Shown one piece after another: positions 27,695 to 38,334 of a stretch of DNA of 64,000 nt. Under the pieces are notes generated by a model. The model had not been told where the DNA came from. It searched no databases and worked only from the letters and a program-made list of their open reading frames with translations. Source of the DNA: Petasospora fabianii. Taxonomy: Eukaryota; Ascomycota; Saccharomycetes; Phaffomycetales; Wickerhamomycetaceae. The stretch's first letter is position 1, and each line of letters begins with the position of its first letter. The stretch is taken from positions 124,001 to 188,000 of the forward strand of contig CP048727.1 in the NCBI GenBank assembly GCA_022641835.1. The letters run 5' to 3'. The position numbers and the translations under genes were made by a program.

Positions 27695-29182
27695 TCAGTT
27701 CTCCTCATTCACATGTGGACGGAATGATGGCGCACCAATTGGTGGTGCCTCAAGACCCTCTGTTGAGAAGAACATGTCATCACTGTCATCACTGTCATCA
27801 TCACTATGGTCACTGTGATCACTTTGATCACCAAACGGATCAAATAACGGCACCGCCACCTGTTCATAAGACGGCAATGGCTCCTCTGTTCTCTGTACAT
27901 GTATATCGTCCTCATGGATGGAAATCCCAAATACACGAGTCAACTGTCTTTCCACCGCGGATTGGCGTCTCTTACGATTCATCTCCACTGGTGGTAGAAG
28001 TCGGATCGGTTCTTCGACTGTGAGTGTGATTACTTCTCCAGTTGGCGTTGTGACATCGACCGAGGCAAAAATAGTGTATGTTGCCCTCCAATTACAGAAA
28101 TGGAAAGTAGGGACGAGTTGTGATGATGGGATAGTTGAGGTTCCAAGAAGATGAGATATGTCTATGGAGAAGGCACCTGCCGTGTCATCACCGGTGTTAG
28201 GGACCGGTGTAGCATACCCTAAATCTATTTTGGATGGGTGTTCATTATGCAAGATAGGAATCTCATCACGGTAGTTTGTAAAGACGTCTCGTGCTCTGAT
28301 GCAAACGCACTGCTTGAGAACCATGTGTAGGTTTTGGATTGTGACTTCACATCCTCCCTTAGTTGCCTGATCACCATCAGTCACAAGACAGAGACTTATG
28401 GGCATAGAGCCCTGGACTAGAGTCTTTGGTGTAAACATCCCAAGGCCTATCCCAACAGTGGAAACCCCGGTAATCTTCATATCTTTCCTTTCAGTAATGA
28501 CCATTCTCTGTCTTGAATTCAACTCTGAGACGTACTCGGGTGTTAGCACGAGGGGATAATACAACAATTGCTTCTTGAAATCAATGTCATTTGATAGGAA
28601 ACCAGCCCTGTTAACTGTAGCCCTAATCTCATAAAAGCACATCACACCACCAGTTCTGCTCATATTCATCCTTACACACGTTGGTGGGAGAGTACCAATA
28701 CCCGGATGTGTATGAGTTGCGCTTAGCAAAGACAACTCCTGTGTCGGATCTCGACATACGGGTATCGCAGTGAACTCAAACTTGAAAGGATACTCATGTC
28801 TTCCCCTAACAAGTTTAAATACTGTCTTTGAATTACTGTTTGCCCTTAAAGATGGCGGTGGGAACAACAACTCCACTTGATGAACTAATGCATGTCTCTC
28901 GACTCTCCTCATTTGCTCATGCGGTGTGCTATCTCTGGCCCTCTGGTTCTTCGGATATGACATATCGCATGAGACAGAGATCCCTTGGAAAGTTATAGTA
29001 ATTGTCCTCACTTTCATGTCTTTACGAGCGTTGAAAACAAGCGTGCCTTGTATAACGTCCTTATCTGTGAAGTAGCTTCTGCCGTGCGCTAGATTGATCT
29101 CAAGCTCAGGCGACAGTGTAGAGGTTGAAGGTTGGATCAACCTGGGTAGGGGCTCGGGCCGGGGATTCATGATGGGCATCAT
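27695..29182 (-). CDS. Alpha-arrestin-like trafficking adaptor
   Basis: The 495-residue protein has a bipartite arrestin fold. The N-lobe carries ELEINLAHGRSYFTDKDVIQGTLVF and VRTITITFQGIS, then YPFKFEF, CFYEIRATVNRAG, and a C-lobe with PISLCLVTDGDQ and strands up to LTVEEPIRLLPP. The C-terminal part has PLPSYEQV, a variant PY motif (LPSY in place of PPxY) expected to contact Rsp5-type WW domains, and a Ser/Asp-rich acidic stretch. Such proteins recruit ubiquitin ligase to plasma-membrane transporters for endocytosis. Which ART it corresponds to is unclear. Two AGGGG stress-element cores (29252-29256 and 29262-29266) lie 70-84 nt upstream. Confidence 0.85.
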   Translation of the reverse strand: MMPIMNPRPEPLPRLIQPSTSTLSPELEINLAHGRSYFTDKDVIQGTLVFNARKDMKVRTITITFQGISVSCDMSYPKNQRARDSTPHEQMRRVERHALVHQVELLFPPPSLRANSNSKTVFKLVRGRHEYPFKFEFTAIPVCRDPTQELSLLSATHTHPGIGTLPPTCVRMNMSRTGGVMCFYEIRATVNRAGFLSNDIDFKKQLLYYPLVLTPEYVSELNSRQRMVITERKDMKITGVSTVGIGLGMFTPKTLVQGSMPISLCLVTDGDQATKGGCEVTIQNLHMVLKQCVCIRARDVFTNYRDEIPILHNEHPSKIDLGYATPVPNTGDDTAGAFSIDISHLLGTSTIPSSQLVPTFHFCNWRATYTIFASVDVTTPTGEVITLTVEEPIRLLPPVEMNRKRRQSAVERQLTRVFGISIHEDDIHVQRTEEPLPSYEQVAVPLFDPFGDQSDHSDHSDDDSDDSDDMFFSTEGLEAPPIGAPSFRPHVNEEN

Positions 29183-29721
29183 TGGGGCAACTGATAAACG
29201 GTCAGGTGGCAGCTATAGTGACTCGAATATTTACTTATCGTAGAGTAGAACAGGGGGTATAAGGGGTTCGCGGGGTTGTACTAACTATGTATTGTATTGT
29301 GGGGTATGAACAGTATAGAAACTTTATGTGTTCAGAAAGGTATATAGCCTTTAAGGACTATAGATTGTTATGGATATTGCATATCCTACTTCAGTACTCG
29401 AATCCAAAAGAAGAGAAATGAAGTGCTTCTCTACCATCCACACGATAAGAGAGCCCCTGTGTGGCTTACGTAAGAGCTTATGTAAAGATTTCTTATGTAT
29501 AATCCTCTCATCACAAGGATCCACATGCTTCTACAGACTATGTTGAGGTTATCAGAGACTAAAAGTATCTATAACCATAGTTATATATGCCGAAGTGCTC
29601 GTGAGTTAACAAGAGTTGTTAATTTCATGACAGTACATAAATGCTAAGGGGAACCATGGAATATACTACTAGGGATAGGTTTGACCAAGGAAGACAATAT
29701 TACATTCATTAAATATCGTTA
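29183..29721. other. Spacer upstream of the alpha-arrestin gene
   Basis: About 540 bp between the arrestin start and the PFS2 stop, both on the minus strand. It holds two AGGGG cores (29252-29266), candidates for Msn2/4-type stress elements. No gene was seen. Confidence 0.45.
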
Positions 29722-31110
29722 TCAATACTGTAAACCTGGAATGTTTCCTGAATCCAAACCAGGGAATGAACTCCATCTCTGATCACCATCTCTACCAATA
29801 TCACCATTATTACCACCATTACCAATATTTTCATTCTTTGGAACAACGGCATTGACACTATTATTAATGGCAAAGTACCATGCACCTTGTTTATCATCGG
29901 TGTATGGAGGATCATTGAAAACGTTTGGATCGTTTGGTCTACCTCTGGACCAGAAACGTGCGGAACGATCAGCACCTGCAGATGAGAGAACATGACCCAA
30001 TGGATGGTAATCAAGAGCATGGATGGCCTTTTCATGAGCATATGGGATCGTGTGGTATGGTTTGATGTTTTCAAGAGTATCTGGGATGGTGGAATTGAGG
30101 AGATAATGTGAAAGGGATCCGTCATATCCTCCTGTTGTGAGCATCGATGGATGGATTGGATTCCAACAGACAGAGGAAAGATCTGCTTCAGAACGATAAA
30201 TGAATAAGTCCTTCATTGTACGAAGATCAAACACACGCATGGATCGATCTCTCGAGATAGTTGCTAAGAGATTTGAACCAGGTTGTGGTTGGAAACGAGA
30301 TTTGGTGATTGTGTGTTTGAAACCATGGAGTGTAGAGATGGCATTGGCGACACGTGGATCCCAAAGCTTAATCAAGTTATCCTTGGAACCACTAACAATA
30401 AGTCCCAAGGATGGATGCCAATCAGTGGTCTTTACATCCCAGTTATGACCCTTCAACACACGTTCCTCTTGACCATTAGAAAAGTTCCAAATCTTGAGTG
30501 AACTATCATCACTTGCCGTGACAAACTTAGCATCACCAGGGGAGAAGGCAATGTCTCTCACAGCATCTGAATGAGCCTCAATGACATTAACGTTATTGAA
30601 GTTTGGTTGCCAAAATTTGATTGTACCATCTTGATCACCACTGAGAAGCCAATCATCATTATGCGAATAGTTTAATGCGAGAACAGCAGTATCATGGGCC
30701 TGCATGATAGTTTCAAAATTAAAAGTCATACCATTCCATAATGTGAATTCACCAGAATGACTCGCCACAAGGAGTCTTCTCCCCTCTGGAGTAAATTTGA
30801 TGGCATGAATAGCATGTTTAGCCTTATTAGAACTGAGATGAACAAATTTTGTTTGTGTATCGACGATGGGTTGATCTGGGGAATATGCTTGTGGTGGTAA
30901 GAGATCTATTGTATATGAAGCTTCTGGACGTATTGAACCAACATGTGGAGGTTTTCTATGACCAAGTTTACGTTGAATAACCCATCTACCCATTGAAGCA
31001 CCATGATCAATTACACGACGATGTGCAGTTGTTTTCTTCTGTTGTGATGCTAATTGAACATCAATCGAGTTTTGAAATGCTCCTCTATACCCACCTTGAT
31101 TCTCATTCAT
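29722..31110 (-). CDS. PFS2: Cleavage and polyadenylation factor subunit Pfs2 (WD40)
   Basis: Pfs2 is a scaffold of the CPF complex in mRNA 3'-end formation. The 462 residues compare with 465 in Saccharomyces. The N-terminal part has [19 protein letters not shown]. Seven WD repeats follow, with [81 protein letters not shown] and [17 protein letters not shown], matching the family closely. It is divergent from MZM1 with a compact 235-bp shared promoter. Confidence 0.96.
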   Translation of the reverse strand: MNENQGGYRGAFQNSIDVQLASQQKKTTAHRRVIDHGASMGRWVIQRKLGHRKPPHVGSIRPEASYTIDLLPPQAYSPDQPIVDTQTKFVHLSSNKAKHAIHAIKFTPEGRRLLVASHSGEFTLWNGMTFNFETIMQAHDTAVLALNYSHNDDWLLSGDQDGTIKFWQPNFNNVNVIEAHSDAVRDIAFSPGDAKFVTASDDSSLKIWNFSNGQEERVLKGHNWDVKTTDWHPSLGLIVSGSKDNLIKLWDPRVANAISTLHGFKHTITKSRFQPQPGSNLLATISRDRSMRVFDLRTMKDLFIYRSEADLSSVCWNPIHPSMLTTGGYDGSLSHYLLNSTIPDTLENIKPYHTIPYAHEKAIHALDYHPLGHVLSSAGADRSARFWSRGRPNDPNVFNDPPYTDDKQGAWYFAINNSVNAVVPKNENIGNGGNNGDIGRDGDQRWSSFPGLDSGNIPGLQY

Positions 31111-31345
31111 TTTATACCCCTTTCTTTGCTCTTTATCACCACTCTATATCAATAGGTTATAGACAGTATATACAAACGTCTTAAGCTTGATCCCACCACT
31201 AAACAAATTCGCGAAAAAAGAATCATCACTTTATGGTGTCTGGATGTTTTTATCAGTCAAAAGCCAAAAAAAAACATAATCTAAAATCGAACCTCTTGGA
31301 ACATAATCATAATCATTGTCTCTATTGAATAACGTACAGAAAACT

Positions 31346-31780
31346 ATGGCTACTAGACAGAAAGCTTTGCTTGCATACAGAAACGCTCTTAGAGCCACAC
31401 AGATAGCCTTCCAGGGTATGTAACTCATCTTGATCCTTTTTTTGTCTCCATGAAGACCGCTTACTAACATTACCAAAGGTGATTATCCAGTGCTTGCCGC
31501 TGCCCGTGCTGAGATCAAGAAGGGTTATTACCAACCAGATGAGACTAAGAGTGTTGAAGAGCGTATTCAACATTTGGAGGATGTTTCTAAATTCCTACTT
31601 TCCAACATTGTTCAAGGTAAGAAGACTGAGAGTGGTAAATATCATTTGAACATTCATAAATACACTGAGCTTGGTGATAATGAAACTATAAAGAGTCCAA
31701 GAAAACCAACAATGGTGGCTGGTAATGGTGGTTGTTGTGGTGGTGGTCAACGTGTTTTGAAAGAGAGACCATCTGTTTGA
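31346..31780 (+). CDS. MZM1: Complex III assembly factor Mzm1, spliced (intron 31416-31478)
   Basis: Mzm1 is a small LYR-family matrix protein that stabilises the Rieske protein Rip1 before its insertion into respiratory complex III. Exons 31346-31415 and 31479-31780 give 123 residues, the Saccharomyces length. The 63-nt intron has donor GTATGT, branch TACTAAC (31462-31468) and acceptor AAAG. Exon 1 supplies the LYR-type motif MATRQKALLAYRNALRAT. Exon 2 supplies IQHLEDVSKFL, NIVQGKK and YHLNIHKYTELGDNETI, which match the family closely. A glycine/cysteine-rich patch (GNGGCCGGGQ) near the end is unusual. Confidence 0.94.
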
Positions 31781-31997
31781 ATATGGGGGTGATGCTGTGG
31801 GGGATTTAACGATTTGATGACTTTGCTCGCAATAGGGCACTTTGTAAATACGCTTATGAAAATGTTACATGTTACTGTATAACTTCTTTATGTAGAAGGA
31901 ACAGTCTACTTTACAAGTCTGTTAAATCATTAGTCATTAGTGTATTAAGATTAGTTGCAATGATATCAGGGGGATGATAGTACAACTCTATTAGTTC

Positions 31998-33098
31998 TTA
32001 ACTCCTTAACTTCCCACCAAAGATCTTGTTTGTATTATTATCTGTATCATGTGCTGATTTGATATTTGGTGAACCTTCAATGGTATCTAGAGCATTAAGT
32101 TTTGATGAAGTGAATGATGATAACTTATATGATGATGGAGATTGTGGGATGGTACGTCTTGGTGGTTTAGGTTGAGATGGTGTTGTGATCGCAGCAGGTG
32201 TTGTAGTTGTGATGTGTGTAGTTGAGACTCTTGTTGTAGTTGCTGATTTGATACGATGAATCTTGAGGTTTTGATTCTTATTTAACGAGAGCTTAATGTT
32301 ATCAATTTTTGATTCCATATCCTTTGTGTGTTCAATCATCGAGTGTAGTTGTCTTAAAGAAGTTGAACGGGACATACTTGTAGGTCTTGATTCTGGGTTT
32401 GATGTCGTTGGATGTGTTTGGGACTGTGACTTTAGAAGTTGATCATATTTAACACGAAGATCTTCAAGTTCATTCTTAGTGTTTTGATGATTAAGTTGTT
32501 CTTTGAACAATTCATCCTTTGAATCACTTATTTCTGCTTCCAATATGACAATCTTCTCTTGAGATATATGATATTTCTCTTCTAATTCCTTGTATGAAAC
32601 GTCTAAATTACGTTCACTTTGTTCTATACTGTCATTCAAGATCTCAATATCAACAAGTCTTGAAGTCTTGATTTCCAACTCTTGTTCTAATCTTTGACAC
32701 TTCTTTAAGAGTTCATCTTTACTTCTTTGTATCTCCTTTTCCATTTCAAATCTTGCATTTTGAACATGTTTAATCTCCTTGGTTAGGGAATCATTCTTAT
32801 CTTGTAACTCTTGATTAGCATCTTCTAATGCTAATAACTCCTTTTCCAATTCTTTTTCTAATTCATAACTCGACTGTTGAAACTCATTCAACTCTGATTC
32901 AAGCTGTGCAACCGCCCTTATAGCACTTTCATAATCCTTATACTTAACTTGATACATTGGTGATGTTGGAGAATGAGGCGAGCCGCCCAGAGAAGGAGAA
33001 GAAGTAGGAGACTGAGGCGGTACGAACCGCTCTCGAAGCGGTGAAATGTTATTGGAAGGTCGTATACGTATTTGATCTGGAGTTGTATATGTGGTCAT
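31998..33098 (-). CDS. NudE/RO11-like coiled-coil dynein regulator
   Basis: A 366-residue protein with a long coiled coil (about residues 50-225), then a Ser/Thr/Pro-rich tail. The coiled coil reads like the N-terminal domain of NudE/RO11 proteins: LESELNEFQQSSYELEKEL, then DIEILNDSIEQSERNL, matching the family pattern of a short acidic heptad region and a conserved ND-E segment. NudE binds Lis1 and dynein in nuclear migration; the reduced Saccharomyces counterpart is Ndl1. The first true in-frame ATG is at 33098. Three tandem 13-nt repeats lie just upstream at 33114-33152. The family call rests on the coiled-coil pattern, so chance similarity is possible. Confidence 0.75.
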   Translation of the reverse strand: MTTYTTPDQIRIRPSNNISPLRERFVPPQSPTSSPSLGGSPHSPTSPMYQVKYKDYESAIRAVAQLESELNEFQQSSYELEKELEKELLALEDANQELQDKNDSLTKEIKHVQNARFEMEKEIQRSKDELLKKCQRLEQELEIKTSRLVDIEILNDSIEQSERNLDVSYKELEEKYHISQEKIVILEAEISDSKDELFKEQLNHQNTKNELEDLRVKYDQLLKSQSQTHPTTSNPESRPTSMSRSTSLRQLHSMIEHTKDMESKIDNIKLSLNKNQNLKIHRIKSATTTRVSTTHITTTTPAAITTPSQPKPPRRTIPQSPSSYKLSSFTSSKLNALDTIEGSPNIKSAHDTDNNTNKIFGGKLRS

Positions 33099-33113
33099 TG
33101 GATAGAACTGTTT

Positions 33114-33152
33114 AGCCAAATGAAGAAGCCAAATGAAGTAGCCAAATGAAGT
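33114..33152 (+). repeat. Three tandem copies of a 13-nt repeat
   Basis: AGCCAAATGAAGW occurs three times head to tail directly upstream of the NudE-like start, probably in its 5' untranslated region. Confidence 0.8.
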
Positions 33153-34267
33153 TAACCGCCAAGTGTGTGGTCTAAGGAGTTGATGTCTATGAGTTTCGCG
33201 ATGTCATTTGAGGGATAAAATAAACATTGGAAAATGTCCAAATGAGGAAGGTGGAGCTTTTGCGGAGACGCAGCGTGATGGCTGGATAAAAGGAGCAAAG
33301 AAGCCAATGCCAATGCCATGCCATTTCTCAAATCCCATGAAGATTAACCCTTGATTGCCGGCTCCGATTATGTTAGACAAATGCATAAGCAATTGCAGAT
33401 TATGGTCACTTTTTATAAGATTTGTAAGATACTTCGCTAATGCCGCTTATTAGTTCCGTTGTTTGATTGTCGAAACCGTCTCTTTGTTTTAATAGTCGGT
33501 CCCCGAGACTCAGGGGGGTAGATGAACAGGGCACATATGAACAGGGAACTAAGGTAACACTTTTACGAGATTACATTGTAGTTAGAGATATGAACTGTCT
33601 TAGGAGCATTAAAGAGGGAATGCCAAGAACAACCCCAACCCCATTTCTATCATCTGTCATGACCACGTTTATTTTTTATGTCTCACCCAACGGAGTGTTG
33701 GGGTTGGTCAATGGGGTCAGTTGATAGTTTGTGGTGCGATGGAAATAGTCGGCCCAATTGAAGTACCCCCGCCCACCTCTCTCTCTCCGCCCATGTAGAT
33801 GGCAGTAGTGTCGGCAAAGTAGAGCCTCACAAGGCTCTAAGGCTCTACTTGCCCAACAAAGTTGGAAACGCAGCTACGGGATGTTTCGGGGCCGAGTTTA
33901 TACAAAATATACGACTCACTTTGATAATCGTCTGACGGTCACTGGTAAGCCCCGCAGGGAAGTACGACTGAAACGGTGAAAACCGCCCCACTCTGTTCCA
34001 CAACTAGACAGGGATTAAAAGGTGTGTAAATGGGTAATTGACTAGTGTTGTCTCACAAAAAATGCGGAGAATCTGATGATATCATGATTGTATAATTTGA
34101 AATATGAGTACTCTGTGTGTACGTGCGGACTCAAATGTAAAACTCTGTTGCCGAGACGTGGGGAAGCCCTTTAGTGGCTCTTTACAGAAGTGCTGCGCGC
34201 TTTCCCCACAGTCATCTTGGATGCCCCTCGTTGAGCCCCTCCACTCATTAGATTTCTAATGATTTGC
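33153..34267. promoter_or_regulatory. Long divergent promoter of the ATO transporter and NudE-like genes
   Basis: About 1.1 kb without a supported gene. Mig1-like cores (CCCCGC or CCCCAC, either strand) lie at 33767-33772, 33950-33955, 33986-33991, 34158-34163 and 34204-34209. An 11-bp inverted repeat lies at 33817-33850. GTGGGGAA (34158-34165) and TTCCCCAC (34202-34209) form a second inverted pair. The frame at 33467-33724 has no family features. Confidence 0.5.
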
Positions 34268-34275
34268 TATAAAAG
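34268..34275 (+). promoter_or_regulatory. TATA box of the ATO transporter gene
   Basis: TATAAAAG lies 80-87 nt upstream of the ATG at 34355. Confidence 0.65.
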
Positions 34276-34354
34276 GTGACTCCACCCACTACTTGTCTGT
34301 CTGTGTGATAGTAAAGATAATTACATAACTACAAACTACAAACTACAAACTACA

Positions 34355-35173
34355 ATGTCCAACTCCACTGAAGTTCCTGATCTCGAAAAGCAGACACGCG
34401 CCTCTTCTGATCATCTTGACAACCAAACAACAACTTATGGAGATGATGATCATGTTGTTTCCAAAGTTTACACTTCTGGTGATAATAATGAATATGTTAT
34501 GATTGGACGTACAAAAGTACTTCGTTCTGAACTTATTGGTGCATTTGGTGGTGATTTACAACCAGGTATTCATGCTGGTCCACCACGTCGTCTTGCTAAT
34601 CCAGCTCCCTTGGGTCTTTGCGGTTTCGCATTGACAACTTTTGTCCTTTCCATGTTCAATGCTAGAGCTATGGGTGTCACAACGCCAAATGTTGTTGTTG
34701 GTCTTGCTGCATTTTATGGTGGCTTGGTTCAATTGCTGGCTGGTATGTGGGAAATTGCATTAGATAACACTTTTGGTGGTACTGCTTTATCTTCATATGG
34801 TGGATTTTGGATGTCATTTGCAGCTATTAATATTCCATGGTTTGGTATTGCTGAAGCATATGAAGATCCAACTGAATTGGCCAATGCCGTTGGATTCTTC
34901 TTACTTGGTTGGACAATCTTTACCTTTGGTGTTTTACTCTGTACGATGAAGTCTACCGTTGCCTTTTTCTCTTTGTTCTTCTTCCTAGAAATTACATTCT
35001 TGTTATTGACTATTGGTGAGTTCACCGCCAAGGTTGGTGTCACCAGGGCTGGTGGCGTGTTTGGTGTCATTACCGCCTTCATTGCCTGGTACAATGCTTA
35101 CGCTGGTTTAGCTACAAGAGAGAATTCTTATATTACCGCCAAGGCTATCCCATTGCCAGGCGCTCAGAGATGA
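34355..35173 (+). CDS. Acetate/succinate transporter of the GPR1/FUN34/YaaH (ATO) family
   Basis: The 272-residue plasma-membrane protein carries the ATO signature NPAPLGLCGFALTTF (82 onward) at the start of the first of six membrane helices. Other features are GLAAFYGGLVQLLAGMWE, YGGFWMSFAAI, FLLGWTIFTFG and a last helix GVFGVITAFIAWYNAYAGL. The N-terminal 80 residues are hydrophilic, with conserved RTKVLRSELIGAFGGDLQPG. Relatives are Saccharomyces Ady2/Ato2 and Yarrowia Gpr1, used for acetate uptake or acid sensing. A strong TATA and several Mig1-like cores upstream predict glucose-repressed, inducible expression. The 5' leader contains an ACAAACT tandem repeat. Confidence 0.92.
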   Translation: MSNSTEVPDLEKQTRASSDHLDNQTTTYGDDDHVVSKVYTSGDNNEYVMIGRTKVLRSELIGAFGGDLQPGIHAGPPRRLANPAPLGLCGFALTTFVLSMFNARAMGVTTPNVVVGLAAFYGGLVQLLAGMWEIALDNTFGGTALSSYGGFWMSFAAINIPWFGIAEAYEDPTELANAVGFFLLGWTIFTFGVLLCTMKSTVAFFSLFFFLEITFLLLTIGEFTAKVGVTRAGGVFGVITAFIAWYNAYAGLATRENSYITAKAIPLPGAQR

Positions 35174-36200
35174 GGCTCACTTCATATGATGCTTCATATG
35201 AGACATGCTTCATATTAAATTGTTTAATTGTCAATCTGACAGTGGTTTTTAATATTTATTTATTGTATGTATGTATGTATGTATGGATGTACGTATGTGT
35301 TTACCTGTACACTGGGTCAGTCTATTGTTATTGTTTTTATTTATTATTATAGTTAAGTAATAGTTAAGTAAGCATACTGATGAATAATATTACTAATGAA
35401 AAGGTGTCACGTGTGACATGTAGTACACATTCATCTCTTAACATATCTACTTATCTACTCACCTCAGAGAGAAGTAGTTAACACTCTATTAACATATCCA
35501 TTAGACCCTTAGATCATCTCTATCATTAAGATGAACTAAGATGAACTACAGCGCTAAAAAACAATAAACTTAAAACAACAACAAACCATAATATATGACG
35601 TAATAAAGATGTAAAAATGTAATAATGGTACGCACCACACACTTACCCTAATGTCTATGCGAATTCGTGGTACCAGTCTGATGAGTTCGACTTGAGAGTG
35701 AGACTCTCCCATTCCCATTGCCGCGGAGGCGCGGCAGAATTTTGGAAATGAGTTAGCCGCCGTCTCCCATCGCCACCTTCCTTTATACAAAACACCAAAT
35801 AGTTTTACTACCAAACAACTCATCAGATAAAGGGGAACCTTGAACACACAAGGCGGTTAACACCCCTCATAAGCTAGCATAGAATTTCTCATCTTTTACT
35901 CTGCTAGTCTCAACCATCTTCCACCCCGCGCGACAAAAGCAAAGGAGAGAGGAAAAATAAAGCCAAAACAACTCACAGCTCACATAGAGGAAAGCTTTGG
36001 GTGTTGCCAACTACCATCCCGCCCGCTACTCCCTTCTCATTCAGAGGCCACCCCACGGCGAGCTCTTTGGCCTACACAGCCAAATCATCCTCCCTTTCAT
36101 CAAAAGGGTTATAAGACTTTGCATCTACACCCTCCTCCGTTTTAACCAGCGGCTAATCCTCTCATACTCCGAAAAGGACACACACACACACACACACACC
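35174..36200. other. Intergenic region upstream of SAT4
   Basis: About 1 kb. It holds a TATG microsatellite near 35265-35299, a TGACGTAA half-CRE near 35596, a TAGCCGCCGT near-URS1 at 35754-35763, and an AC-dinucleotide run ending directly at the SAT4 ATG (about 36179-36199). The SAT4 frame stays open upstream to about 35997 without an ATG. No other gene is supported. Confidence 0.5.
36179..36199 (+). repeat. AC dinucleotide microsatellite abutting the SAT4 start codon
   Basis: About ten AC units end immediately before the ATG at 36201, so the repeat lies in the 5' untranslated region. Confidence 0.85.
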
Positions 36201-37910
36201 ATGGGTTCACAAGTTGAAAGCAGACCGAGAAAGTCGACATTGTCTAAGCTCGGAAAGATGTTTGGCGTTGCCAATTCCATCCCAGAGGCTTCAGCTACTC
36301 AAGACTCAACAACATCCTCTCGTTCAAATTCAAATAACTCATCATTGAGTAGTTCAACATCTTCTCTTAACCAATTGGTTGACTTTGACAAGCCAAAGAA
36401 CAGTACACCAACAAAGACTTCTTCAGTCTCTTCAAGGCCACCATCAAGACCATCATCAAGACCACCATCAAGAACACCCAGTGTTAAAGTCAAATCCCCC
36501 AACACTCAATCAATTAATGACGGTGTTGCTGCTCTTAAACTCCAATCTAAGAAATCACCAGCACTTAACGCTTCAACTGAAAAATTGAACAATGTCCCTT
36601 CAAATGTTCAACTAAGTCGATCCTCATCTTCAGCATCAACATATGCAAATAATCATTTGACACCAAATAGTGGTGCTGGTGTTAATGTCCAGAATGCATC
36701 AACAACATCTATCAAGGATATCAAATCCCCAGCAAGATTTGTCGTATTTGATGATGGAACACATGAACATCATCTCAAAAACACTAAACGTCAAGAAAAA
36801 CTTTCAAATATGCTTAAAAATTTACTTGGTGCTCAAAAATTACGTGATGAAGCCGTTTCGGCTGTCCCGGAAATCCTTTCAAATAATCCACCAACACTAT
36901 TTTCTGGACTCGTTAATCAATTCTCTAATAATAGAGATGAAAATGTTCCCTTCTCCGGTGCTACAAGGATAGCTGGTGTCGCTTATCCCGCACAGAGTGG
37001 TTCTACTAATGGTGGTTCTACTAATGCATACGTCGGTACAGATGGGAAAAACTTAACATTTGCACAAAGATATGGAAGATGTCAAGAAGTTGTTGGAAGA
37101 GGTACTTTTGGAGTTGTCAGAATTTCTCATAAAAAGGAAAATGATAAAGAAACTCTATTTGCAGTTAAGGAATTTAAAAGGAAACCAGAAGAGAATGAGC
37201 AAAAATACTCAAGAAGATTAACAAGTGAATTTTGTATCTCAAGTTCCCTTAAACATGTCAACATCATTGAAACACTTGATTTATTACAAGATGCTAGAGG
37301 TGATTACGTTGAAGTTATGGAATTTTGTTCAGGTGGTGATCTTTATACACTTATCATTGCCGCTGGTAAATTAGAGTACATGGAGGCTGATTGTTTCTTT
37401 AAGCAATTGATTAGAGGTGTCGTGTACATGCATGAAATGGGTGTTGCTCACAGAGATCTTAAACCAGAGAATTTGTTACTCACAGAGAGTGGAACTCTTA
37501 AGATTACAGATTTCGGTAATGGTGAATGTTTCAGAATGGCTTGGGAAGATGATGTTCACCTAAGTGGTGGAATTTGTGGAAGTTCACCATATATCGCTCC
37601 AGAAGAATATAACACAAAGAGATTTGATCCAAGAAGTGTTGATATTTGGGCATGTGGTGTTATCTATATGGCAATGAGAACTGGTCGTCACTTGTGGAGA
37701 ACTGCTACCCCAGAAGATGAATTTTATGTCAAATATCTGGAAGGTAGAAAATCCACAAAGGGTTATGAACCAATTGAGATGTTAAAGAGAGCTAGATGTC
37801 GTAATGTCATCTATTCAATCTTGGATCCAATCCCATCAAGAAGAATTAACGGTAAACAAATCTTGAACAGTGAGTGGGGAAGAGAGATTAAGTGTTGTGT
37901 TGAGCAATAG
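36201..37910 (+). CDS. SAT4: Ser/Thr kinase of the Sat4/Hal4-Hal5 family
   Basis: A 569-residue kinase. The N-terminal 280 residues are Ser-rich and disordered. The kinase domain (about 290-560) has the loop [33 protein letters not shown] and APEEY. The stretches [29 protein letters not shown] (in pieces) and [20 protein letters not shown] are diagnostic for the fungal Sat4/Hal5 branch that controls potassium transport through Trk1 and stabilises nutrient transporters. The ATG at 36201 begins MGSQVE, a possible N-myristoylation context. The upstream in-frame region is a dinucleotide repeat with no ATG. A perfect hairpin lies 80 nt after the stop. Confidence 0.9.
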   Translation: MGSQVESRPRKSTLSKLGKMFGVANSIPEASATQDSTTSSRSNSNNSSLSSSTSSLNQLVDFDKPKNSTPTKTSSVSSRPPSRPSSRPPSRTPSVKVKSPNTQSINDGVAALKLQSKKSPALNASTEKLNNVPSNVQLSRSSSSASTYANNHLTPNSGAGVNVQNASTTSIKDIKSPARFVVFDDGTHEHHLKNTKRQEKLSNMLKNLLGAQKLRDEAVSAVPEILSNNPPTLFSGLVNQFSNNRDENVPFSGATRIAGVAYPAQSGSTNGGSTNAYVGTDGKNLTFAQRYGRCQEVVGRGTFGVVRISHKKENDKETLFAVKEFKRKPEENEQKYSRRLTSEFCISSSLKHVNIIETLDLLQDARGDYVEVMEFCSGGDLYTLIIAAGKLEYMEADCFFKQLIRGVVYMHEMGVAHRDLKPENLLLTESGTLKITDFGNGECFRMAWEDDVHLSGGICGSSPYIAPEEYNTKRFDPRSVDIWACGVIYMAMRTGRHLWRTATPEDEFYVKYLEGRKSTKGYEPIEMLKRARCRNVIYSILDPIPSRRINGKQILNSEWGREIKCCVEQ

Positions 37911-38334
37911 AAAGTTTCCCCGTCTACCTCACTTGCTGGTTCAAGAGAGTTTACGTATTTAATGAGTGCATTTTCAACAAACACATAACAGTATGACTTT
38001 CTATGAAGTCATACTTGAAACGTTTTATGACCTTACTTTATGTTGTAGTGTCTGTAGGCTGTGTTGGCTGATGTCACAGACGAGGCAAACCAGCCATGTA
38101 TAGGCCGCTCGAACCACAACAAATACCACTTAACCAACCTAACACTTGAATAACAAGGGTAAAGCATTATGAAACTAATCTGCTACACCCGTCGTGGCCC
38201 ATACCACACATTTTAGCCCATCCGCGATTTGTAGGCTCAAGCTCAAAACAGAACTAAAATCAAATGACCCCCGTTTAATCTATGTTGACACATCAACACC
38301 TTATCATTAAACAATCACTACACAAACAACTACA
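37911..38334. other. Intergenic region between SAT4 and RVS161
   Basis: About 420 bp holding the SAT4 3' flank with a perfect inverted repeat (37990-38015) and the RVS161 promoter with an ACACCCGTCG near 38185. No gene was seen. Confidence 0.45.
37990..38015 (+). repeat. Perfect 10-bp inverted repeat in the SAT4 3' region
   Basis: AGTATGACTT (37990-37999) and AAGTCATACT (38006-38015) are exact reverse complements around a 6-nt loop, about 80 nt after the SAT4 stop. Confidence 0.75.

Noticed and set aside
35997-36200. In-frame N-terminal extension of SAT4
   Set aside because: No ATG in the extension, and it reads through an AC microsatellite as a His-Thr run; the ATG at 36201 is in a good context.
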